Shown here piece by piece: positions 55,416-64,000 of a stretch of DNA of 64,000 nucleotides; the stretch's first letter is position 1, and every line of letters starts with the position of its first letter. The notes beneath the pieces are model-generated. The model ran no database searches and had not been told where the DNA came from. It saw nothing but the letters and a program-made list of their open reading frames with translations. The stretch comes from Hemileia vastatrix (Eukaryota > Basidiomycota > Pucciniomycetes > Pucciniales > Zaghouaniaceae). The stretch is from assembly GCA_030280995.1 (NCBI GenBank), contig JASXTE010000015.1:1506501-1570500 (forward strand), given 5' to 3'. A program made the position numbers and the translations under genes.

Positions 55416-57851
55416 ATGTCAAATTTAAGATGCATTGGAAAATTCTCTTTAAATTTTAAACCTATTTTTCCAAAAGAAAGATCTGTATTTGATGAAGTAT
55501 CCACTCCAGTTATTATTCAACGAGGAAGATCTTTAGTTCATTTTTTTGGATTATTCAAAGAAGGAGAAGCAAAACCTATTGGTGATCTTCTAACGAACAG
55601 AGCAGCCAAATTGGACAACTACTTGGAGAAATTGGATCTGGATCTCAAATTTTAACTGAGGAAAAGGCTTTAAATTCCCAAATACCTTATTATTTTTGCT
55701 CTTACTTGGTTCTACTATTAAACAGGCAGTATAGAATTTGTGGCCTCCTTTTTTGTTTGACTGATTTTATTAGTCAGGCTAAAGAAGTATTTCTAAATGC
55801 TCAAATTGATTTGACACCAATTCCACACTACGATCCAACCGTCTTCTTCAATATTCCTCATTCTTGTATTCACACAACTTCTGAAATTTCAGGGACAAGG
55901 GATAATCAAATGGCAAATCTATCTATACGTGGTATGAAAACAACTCTGAAAACGCATCACATTCAAGCTATCAATTTTATGATAGACAATGAAAATAACT
56001 TATCCAAAAAGTTAGAAAACCTGTGGAGGCATGCAGACAACAGCTGGCTGAGAGTGGGTTAAAATAATTATTTTGAACAATTTCTTGAAGAAAAGTTATT
56101 CTCTGCAGGAATTGGTTCAATTCTAGCTGATGATATGGGCTTGGGAAAGACCCTCTCAAATATTGGCCTAATTACTGAAACTCAAAGTGAAGCCAGAAGA
56201 TTCCAACTCTTGGGTGGTGGACAAGAGAAAGATAGGACATCAGCAACTCTCATCATTTTACCACTTGCAAAATTATCAAACTGGGTCAATAAAATAAAAA
56301 TTCACTTTGAAGATAATGCACTACCTTTCAAGGTTCTTTATGGGACGGATTCAAAGAAAATTAATTTTGAGGAGCTTCAGAACCAACTAGTTGTTTTGAC
56401 TACCTATGAGACAGCAAGTCCATCTTCTTCAAAGAAAACTCCTCAACCTATTCAGCCAGTAACTCATAAACTCATTTTGTACAGAATAGTTTTAGATGAG
56501 GCTCAGTAAGCATTCATTTGAATTACTAATAATTTTGAACATAATATTATAAAAGCTGATGAAATGTTTAACAAAATTTAAAAGTTTAATCAAGAATCCC
56601 CAGTCGCACAAGAATCAGAATAAACTGGCCTTGGAGGCTTAGTATCGACTATGCTTTACAGGGACACCACTTCAGAACCAGACAACTGATCTTCAAATCC
56701 TTATATCATTCCTCAGAATCAAAAGATGGCAAGAAAACTGGTTGTGGATTAATTTTCTTATGAATGGCTTAAACAGAGGAAGCTTTATCTCAATAAAATC
56801 GATAAATACTCTCATGAATGTCATATGCCTGCGGAGGACAAAAGAAGCAATCTTATCACTTCCTCAAAAAATTGAGCAAGGAATATCTGTAGAATTATCA
56901 GAACCTTGGCGCTCAAAACTTAAAAAGCTTCAAGAACATTTTTCTGAGTAATATGGGCCTTCTCAAAACACCAACCTCCCTTGGGAATCAGCTGAGTTTC
57001 TCCGAGAACTGTCAATTTTACGGAAATTTTGTAACCACCCTGTCTACAAAAACCCAGATCAACCTCCAACATTTCCTTTCACATGGAAACATTCAGCAAA
57101 GATTATAAAATCCACATCTAATCAGCCATTTAGAAATTTTCTTAAGGGGATAACAGGGGATAATTTGTCCCAAGGCTGTAATATTTTCAGAATATGCGGA
57201 CTTTTTGGAAATGTAAGGAATTCTATTAATTATCTCAATAACTTATTTTTAGCTTAAACAACATTTCAATATTCTATCCATTGAAACAGTATAAAAAAGG
57301 CTTTAGATGACCATGGAATAAGCTAAACAGAGCTTGTAGGATAGTTGAGCATGAAAAAAAGGGATGAAAATCTGGACAAATTCAAAAATGATGAAAGATT
57401 TCAAGTTTTGCTTGGTACAATCAAGGCTGCAGGAGTTGGAATAGACTTGAGGTGTGCACAAAATGTACATATAATGGTAAGTCAAAGAGTCTTATATTGA
57501 AATAGAAAAGGTTGAAAAGAGAATTTGTTTAAAATATTGAAACAGGAGCCTAATTGGAATCCAGCAGTTGAACAGCAAGCAGTTGATTGTCTGTATAGAA
57601 TGGGCCAACAAAATGAAGTTCATGTACTCAAGTATTTTGTAAGCAGAAGTATTGAATTCAGCATTTATAAGATACAAAGAAAAAAGATTGAGCTATCAAT
57701 GTATGTGAAATTTTCTTTATATAAAGTTGCATCATAGCTAAAAATATTTATCTGTTCTAATTTTTTAAGGTTAGGTGTCCCAAATATTGGAAACAAGGAA
57801 TATGAGTCTGCTAGATTATTGATTAGGGAATTCATCAATAACTCACATTAG
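55416..57851 (+). pseudogene. SNF2-family ATPase (Rad5/ULS1/HLTF-like), broken
   Basis: ATG 55416; one frameshift near 55625, then a long frame with HYDPTVFFNIPHSCIHTTSE and LKTHHIQAINFMID. ATPase motifs follow in order: I ADDMGLGKT (56127-56153), Ia IILPLAKLSNW, II VLDEAQ (56491-56508), III FTGTPLQN (56655-56678), IV region ICLRRTKEAI, V AAGVGIDLRCAQN, VI QQAVDCLYRMGQ. Introns are visible after motif II, near 57218, at 57477-57544 and near 57702-57769, each keeping frame. Stops at 56060, 56640 and 56949 break it. Motif VI lacks the usual Asp-Arg before His-Arg (Asp-Cys-Leu-Tyr-Arg). DEAQ in place of DEAH is also unusual. Intact members remodel chromatin or act in DNA repair. Flanked by transposon genes, so possibly transposon cargo. 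Confidence 0.8.
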
Positions 57852-59880
57852 AATTTGAAATTTGTTCAAGTATGTAGGAAATGTTTATTGGGGATTGACG
57901 ATTAAGAAGTCTTATTTGTTGAGGATTAAGAGAAGCAAGATATAATGAAGAATAGCAGTCACTTGGCAAACCCCTGGGGACTGGAAAAGAATTAAAGTGA
58001 GTCTCGATTGTGGATACCAAATTTAATCTATCATATAATGCCAAGTTCTTAAGTATTTCTCCTGAATAAGAGGAAGATTCTTGGATTTGAATATGTTTCT
58101 GGTCAAGATTTCGTGCAAGTCTTGAGAATTCTTCAGATCTCCATGGCAATAAAATCCGCTTAAAAGAACCTTCATCATCAATTTCATTGTCTGAGCAACA
58201 TTTGACGTTTTTCAAATGATTCTCATAGGTTTCACCACTTGGAAGTTGTTTAAGAAGGTGAGTTCAGTTAAAAGAATTCTGAAAAAGTTTCTCAAACTTA
58301 TATAAGCTTGTGTAAAAAAAGATAAAAATATTAGTTCTTACTTTCTTTTTTATTCTATATTTATACTTTCTTATTTTAACTATTTCACGGCGTAGACAAT
58401 CCTATAGTACTAGCTATAGGCCTTGACCAAGGGAGTTTGAGTAAAACCAGAAAGAATAACCCCTGTCACTTTAGAAAAATAAGTGAGATTGACCTGTTGC
58501 AGCAAATTGGAGATCTGTTTGCTAGACCTCTTTAAAAGTGAAGATAATAGTCTCAGACAGACTACCAGAAAGAGTTGAAATGAACAGTAATATATTCCAA
58601 CAAAACACAAGCCAATGGGACAGTGAGGAACAGAGAGGCGATGAGTAAAGAGATATGTTTGATTCCCCTAAAAATCTTCCCACACACGCATCATACAGCC
58701 AGTGCACAGACCACCCTGACCAATTCCCCAGCCAAAAACCAGCTTTCCCAGCCTTTTTCATGCATAAAAGTGCATTTTAGCACCTCCCCAGTGCCCAGGC
58801 GGCCAGTCCTCTTGGAGGCAGCTCCGCTTAGGGGCAGGCAGGCCTCTTGGGGGTGGACTGGCCGCTTCTAGGCCCTAAAACACCCATACAACCCATAAAA
58901 ACCCTAAAAACCGTAAAAACCCATAACTTCACTAATAAACACAATAAACACACATAAGACATACCAAACTGAAAATAAAATAAAGGACAATAAGCTGAGA
59001 CATACTAAGTGACCCTAGCTTAAGCCTACATAAGCATCACTAAGCAATAAACATCCGATAAATACCAATAATAACACCATAACTACCCTATAAAACAAGG
59101 TAACCACCCATAAAGGATACCAAAATGAAGAGAAAAGAAAGGACATTAAGCTGAGACATAATAAGTGACCCTAGATTGAGCCTCCATAAACACTACTAAC
59201 TATCTCCTAAATATGAAATAATCCACTAATAACACCATAAACCCAATAACATCCTACATACCAAATACCCCAAAATATGCACTCCAAAGGCCTACCCAGG
59301 TTTGGATCACCACAACGGAAACTATCAGAATCTTTTCCAAGTCGTAATTTATCAGCATAACCTATAAACCAGCGGTGAAGAACACCCATTTGATTTAGGT
59401 AGGAAATATGAGTAGAGTCCATTGAATAAGAAACCAAATAATTATTTTCCAAAGCTTTATCCCAGTGCTTAATGATAATTTTTGCCAAAACTTGATTCCA
59501 CTCGTGAAACCAATCAAGATTCCAAGCAAACATTTTTCGAGGAAAGTTGAATTGATGAAGAAAGTGGATAAAAGCATTTTGGAATATAGCAGGGATTTGT
59601 TCAGAAACACGGTAATTTCGTTCAGGATATGGCAAATTAATATCAATGTTGAGAGAGCTTATATTGAACAATGAAAACCTATGTAGTCGTTCTTCGGTGG
59701 GGTTCAGCTTCCATTCATTAGACTGAGGTGAAATATTCAAAAAAACACGACAGAAATTGTAAATAGACCTGCAAAAATGAGAAGTTGATTGAGGGAGTAT
59801 CTCATTGAATCTTTTATTTTGTACACAGGTATTAGTAGGTATTTTTCCCTAAGGAAAATAAGAACAACTAGAGCTCATCA
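57835..59880 (-). pseudogene. Unrecognised gene split by a solo LTR
   Basis: Upstream exon ends in a CAG acceptor at about 59770, then SIYNFCRVFLNISPQSNEWK and on to DWFHEWNQVLAKIIIKHWDK, SYSMDSTHISYL and KLRLGKDSDSF at 59315, where the type C LTR begins. It resumes at 58391 (REIVKIRKYKYR), passes a TGA near 58262 and ends with WRSEEFSRLARNLDQKHIQI and LNRQSPINISYILEQI. Trp-rich and charged, without a motif I can name. The end overlaps the tail of the SNF2 gene on the other strand. One copy of a repeated family is my guess, since the wording felt familiar from rust genomes, but I cannot confirm this. Confidence 0.5.
58392..59314 (+). mobile_element. Solo LTR type C in the unrecognised gene
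   Basis: Begins GTAGACAATCCTATAGTACT and ends TTGGATCACCACA. Flanks ACGGC (58387-58391) and ACGGA (59315-59319) match at four of five positions. Removing the LTR and one copy restores a continuous minus-strand frame. Confidence 0.9.
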
Positions 59881-60736
59881 TATACGTTATGAAAAGCAAA
59901 ATGAACAAAAATATAAAATTTTGAAAGGATATGGCAACAAAAACACTACTATAATAATTTTTTTATTTTGAAAATAGTTAATAATGAAGAGTTGAGTGGA
60001 CAAACAGATGAGCTTTCTCATGAATATCTTTCTCTATAAAATATGGATATCTATGTATGTTCATAATTAATTAAAAAGGAAATAACTCAGCTGTAATAGA
60101 AAATTATTGCATGATAAAGGGGTAAAAATATAATGAAGAATCATTTTGATTTTCCAACTTATTTTGATAATATTTTAATGAAAATAATGACCTTATTTGA
60201 GCTTGTTGATTGTGCTGACAAACATATTTTAAAAATTTATATTAACACCTTATTAGTATGTATATATTTTATTTACCAAGATTACTCGGAAACCATACCA
60301 ATTTTTCAGAATTTGGAATAAGAAACTTAATGTAAAAATTCTGTTTTATGGATTCTGGAAGCTTAACTTTGATGACCTCTTAGATTTGAAAATTTTAAAA
60401 AATTATATTTTGTTGAAAAAATATTTATTTTTCAGACTGTAATTCTATATTGTGAAAAATAAATATTATAAATTTTTTTATATCTTATAGTGATTATTAG
60501 TGAAAACCTTTCTGTTACTTGGCAGAATTTTATTAATTCAGGTGATTGCAGAAAAAAAAACGGCAACACTTAAATAACTTTATTATTATAAATTAAATGG
60601 TATTATTTTAATTCAAGTTATATCATAGTTTCTCCTATATTTAAAAATGCGATCAATTTGTATTATCTTATAATATTATGCTTTGTTCAAAATAAGCTGT
60701 TTGATAAACATGTATGCAACATTGTAAAATGTAGCA
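59881..60736. other. AT-rich intergenic region
   Basis: Strongly AT-rich. Short open frames (for example 60133-60321) have no motif and unremarkable composition. I see no gene. Confidence 0.35.
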
Positions 60737-60859
60737 AGTCCGAAACATTTTGCTGATGCACAGTATGGATACCTACTTAATGCATGGTTGATCTGCATGA
60801 AACAAACATTCAAAGAAATCCATGGTAACCAACTTGTTGATAAACTTCTTAAGACGTAA
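60737..60859 (+). pseudogene. Short coding remnant
   Basis: Reads PKHFADAQYGYLLNAWLICM and KEIHGNQLVDKLLKT, then TAA. Composition is protein-like and unlike the AT-rich flanks, suggesting the C-terminal end of a gene whose remainder is lost. Family unknown. Confidence 0.35.
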
Positions 60860-60955
60860 AAATTACCTTATTTTAGTAAGTGCTTCACAATAAATAAATA
60901 GTTTGTTCAATTGCTACCATCCAGTAACATATTTCTTATATTGAGAAGTCTTAGA

Positions 60956-62982
60956 ATGCCACCATTTTTTTGCGTTTGTAAATGTGAAGAGCTTGGATGC
61001 TCATCAAGAAAGCATCAGACCTCATTGGGAAGCTTTGAAGTTGGTGTAGCTTTCAAAAAATCTCAGTCATACTCCAAACATGAAGAGGAAAGAAATCGCA
61101 AAGCACAGATGGTTGGTACATCCAGCGCTTCACCTAACTTAGGATCCAACATCCCAGATCTTGTAAGACATCAATATTTGGTAAATAAAGAGAAATTATG
61201 TTTCAATTAATCTCTATTTTTTTCTTTGCTTAGGGGCAGCCTGTTTTGGAAACAATTCAATCTCTACCACAGTCAAACAATTTGAATTTGGAAGAGCCTT
61301 ATAGCCAAAAGATAATGTGGCAAGCAGCGAAACTTTCTCTTTTCCATCATTTAAGCAAAGAAGGTTGTGCTGAATTTTCGCATGATGAAGTCAACAAATT
61401 CAAACTTCTTAGTGACATAGGCAAACTAGATGCTAGCAGAATAATCAGCCTGATTCCCCTTTCTATAAAGACAGTTTTTAGTCAATTGCAACTCAATCCA
61501 TTATTTTTCACCAAGACATGCTGTGCTAAGTGCTTTTCTCTTTATGAGTATATCCCCAAACACCAACCATTGATCTTATCTTGTACTCAAACTTTTTATT
61601 CATCCTCAAAGCGCTATTTGAAAGATTTAGGACAGAGAGAAGAAACTGTCAATTGTGATGAAAATTTGTATTTGGCTAAGTACAAACAAGAAGAAGCAAT
61701 CTACCATCCTTGTAAAACATTTCATCTCAACAGTTTGGTTGAATAGCTTTCAGGAAAGTTTAAACTAATCAAATTCAAGACACTTATTGAGAAAAAAAAT
61801 TATTTTCTAGAAAACATTGAAAGGGATGTCATGAAAGATGTATATGATGGTTTTGTATGGAAAAATTTTCCAGATATTTCTACAACTTAAAATAGAAGTG
61901 TCAATGGATATACAAAAACACGAGGTAATTTAATGTTTAGTTTATATGTTGACTGGTTTAGGCCGGGTGGCAATTGTATTGGAGGTCATCAGAAATCTGT
62001 GGGTAATATCTTGTTGGTGTGTATGAACATGCCTACAGAAGATCGACACAAAACCGATAATCTATTTTTGTATGCTATTATTCCCGGTCCAACTGAGCCA
62101 ACGAGTGAACAAATAAATCATCTTCTGAAGCCTCTTGTCGATGAACTAAAGACTCTATGGGATGTCATATTTATTGAAAAAACACCTTACTATCCACAGG
62201 GCCAAAAAATAAGGGCTGCATTATTCTCTTTAATAGGAGACATTCCAGTGATGCAAAAGATTGCTGGTTTTGCAAGTCACTCAGCCACTAAGTTCTGCTC
62301 TGTCTGTCTTATTTCAAAAGATGAAATCGGTGAGCATCAAGTCAAAAAGTTTTCCTTACGTACTCATGAGGATCATATACACTGGGCAGAGAAGTGGAAA
62401 AAGTGCCAGTCACATTGGGAGCAGGTATCTATTGTTAGGAGTCATGGGGTTCAATGGAGCGAGCTAAATAACCTTGTATATTGGCAACCTACGGAATATT
62501 GCTCAATTGACTTGATGCATTCACACATGCTTGGAAATCTTAAATATCACAGTCTAACTTTTTATCTAATACAAAACGCCACAATTGACCTAGAAAAAAA
62601 GCTGACAAAGGAAAAAAAATGGCATGTAAGAAGAGAAGATGATGATGCACGTTCTGATATATTTCTAAATAAGCAATATAAAAGATATAGAAGAAGCTTA
62701 ATCAGCACTGATGCCGATAATATTGAACCAGTGGGACGGCAAAAAAGACTACAATATACAAGTACAATGAGACGGTCACAAACATATCTTAGAATGGATA
62801 GTGGAGGAGGTGAATCGGAAGGATCACACAGCCGGACAAAGTCGTCAAGTTCTGAACATCACTTTCAAATCTTAGAGTTTGGCTCTGAACATGCTTCTGT
62901 AAGTGGAAGTCGAAATTCAACCTACAACTTAAGGCAAAAAAGTATCAGTATATCCAAAAGTGAAAGATCTAATTCATCCGTT
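60956..62982 (+). pseudogene. Plavaka-type transposase, truncated by an LTR
   Basis: ATG 60956 starts a Cys-containing N-terminus (CVCKCEELGCSSRKH). A 53-bp intron (61181-61233, GTAAAT to GCTTAG) keeps frame into one long exon with stops at 61744 (TAG) and 61887 (TAA). The core has YVDWFRPGGNCIGGHQKSVG, DNLFLYAIIPGPTEPTSEQI, CSVCLISKDEI and YCSIDLMHSHMLGNLKYHS, the conserved blocks of Plavaka (CACTA-like) transposases of basidiomycetes. A Ser/Arg-rich, acidic tail follows. LTR type B begins at 62983 and removes the C-terminus. It would have catalysed cut-and-paste movement in the nucleus. Confidence 0.8.
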
Positions 62983-64000
62983 ATGGTAAGGTAAACTCTT
63001 ACAGTCGCCTTTCTTTAAGCAGAATCCGGAGGAGATATGTGGATTTAGCTGAAAACCCCGTCCTTCCAATAAAAATAACAAAATGGGAATTCTAAATCAC
63101 TAAGCTAACCAGTCTACTTGGATCTGATTGATAAAAATAATGAAACTCTAAAATATTTAACGCTTATTGAGATTTAAAGAATGTGGCTGTTGAGAAAAGA
63201 AATACTGATAACAACAATTAAGGTGTACCAGTGAAAGATCTGAAAAGATTGACTTTTATGTTTTTATAATAATTTGAATTTTTATGAGACAGCAATAATC
63301 AAGTCCCAGCGATGAAGACCTTTCTAAAGATACCCTGTATGAAGTGTGATTTAAATTGTTGAGTAGTATTTTCTAAATGTTATATATAAAATATAAAGTT
63401 ATAAGGGTATTAAAAATTTATTTAATTTGTTGAGTAATAAAAAATAAGACCGTGGTGGTTGAAGATTAAGCTGTATGATGTATCCCCCCCCCTCAATTTT
63501 GAGTTTGAGAGGCGCTTAAGTATTCCTAGTCACGTGCCTAAGTATTCCCCTCCAGAGCTCTCCCAGAGTCAATCCGGAGCCCGTACAGAGCTCTTACAGA
63601 GTCCGAACTGAGTCCAAACGGAGTCCAAACGGATTCCCAACTGAGTCCGAACGGAGTCCAAACGGAGTCCAAAGGGAGTCCGTACGGAGACGAAGCGGAG
63701 TCCAAACGGAGTCCAAGCAGAGTTTAAACGGAGTCCAAGCGGAGTCCGTCCGGACTCAATTGGAACCTTTAAAACTATAATAAAAAATCTAGAAAAAGTT
63801 ACACATAATAGAGCCAGTTCCCCTTTACATTCCAAACTAATTTTCGTAGTCTGCGCAGCTCTAATCACCTTGTGAAAATTCATCAAAGTTAAGTATTTTC
63901 TAAAAAGGTAAATATTTCTATAAAACATTAAAATTCATTTAAAAATATAAGAAAAATAGTAAAAATTCTGGTAAAATTTCCCAAGGTTCTTGAGTGACTC
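62983..64000 (-). mobile_element. LTR type B, runs off the window
   Basis: Begins ATGGTAAGGTAAACTCTTAC like 26880 and 41389 and continues to the window edge. Whether it is a solo LTR or the 3' LTR of an element beyond the window cannot be told. Confidence 0.85.
63583..63757. repeat. 11-bp tandem array within LTR type B
   Basis: About 15 units of CGGAGTCCAAA and variants (CGGAGTCCGTA, CTGAGTCCGAA). The 5' LTR of R3 has about six (41965-42035) and the 3' LTR of R3 three or four (27465-27515). In the LTR this lies in the part expected to be U3 or R, where enhancer repeats are common. Confidence 0.85.

Noticed and set aside
60133..60321. 62-residue open frame between the SNF2 block and the Plavaka gene
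   Set aside because: AT-rich, no motif, no leader or intron signals; expected by chance in such sequence.
63569..63928. 119-residue open frame with a repeated FGLRLDSVRT-like peptide
   Set aside because: It is the translation of the 11-bp LTR array; three frames of an 11-bp repeat give such a peptide by chance.

Overview
The window looks like a repeat-rich chromosome segment from a basidiomycete fungus, most probably a rust (Pucciniales). The sequence shows fungal-style introns of 50-70 bp, AT-rich intergenic DNA and several gene families I associate with rusts and other basidiomycetes: a Plavaka-type transposase, a Rad5/ULS1-like SNF2 ATPase, a Tet-like dioxygenase, a PIF/Harbinger-type transposase and a Myb/SANT-like protein. 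The species assignment is inference; I could not run a search.

Most of the window is nested Ty3/gypsy-type retroelements whose gag-pol is on the minus strand. R1 (1-3965, cut by the window edge) lies against the broken R2 (3966-7472), which abuts an old degraded LTR (7490-9671) that itself holds a solo LTR. R4 spans 23701-54006. It is split by the complete R3 (26880-42499), which carries a different LTR type and in turn holds a solo LTR in gag. R4 shares its 5' LTR with a further truncated element (R5, 54007-54525).

Between 9.7 and 23.7 kb lie older, non-gypsy sequences: a broken Harbinger-type transposase (+), a broken Tet-like 2-oxoglutarate/Fe(II) dioxygenase gene (+), tandem palindromic repeats, a broken Myb/SANT-like gene (-), two fold-back elements, one apparently intact three-exon gene for a 97-residue secreted protein (17613-18145, -), and a gag-like remnant split by a solo LTR. 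From 54.5 to 63 kb lie a broken SNF2 ATPase gene (+), an unrecognised gene split by a solo LTR (-), and a Plavaka-type transposase (+) truncated by another LTR.

The most interesting signal is in the part of R3, R4 and R5 between integrase and the polypurine tract. Each carries one or two genes on the opposite strand to gag-pol (25298-25938; 26691-26879 continued at 42500-43906; 31174-32187; 54055-54525). They encode a C-x2-C-x6-C-x(12-15)-C-x2-C-x6-C motif, like a fungal Zn2Cys6 cluster with its two halves swapped, then a Ser/Pro-rich stretch and a helical tail. These genes are flanked by dozens of copies of a ~21-bp motif (CAGTTTAAAGTCTTGGTGGA and relatives) and by three conserved hairpins, two of which show compensatory base changes between copies. 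Variants of the same motif also occur in frame inside pol as a 45-bp repeat. A retroelement-borne antisense regulator with its own site arrays is my working hypothesis.
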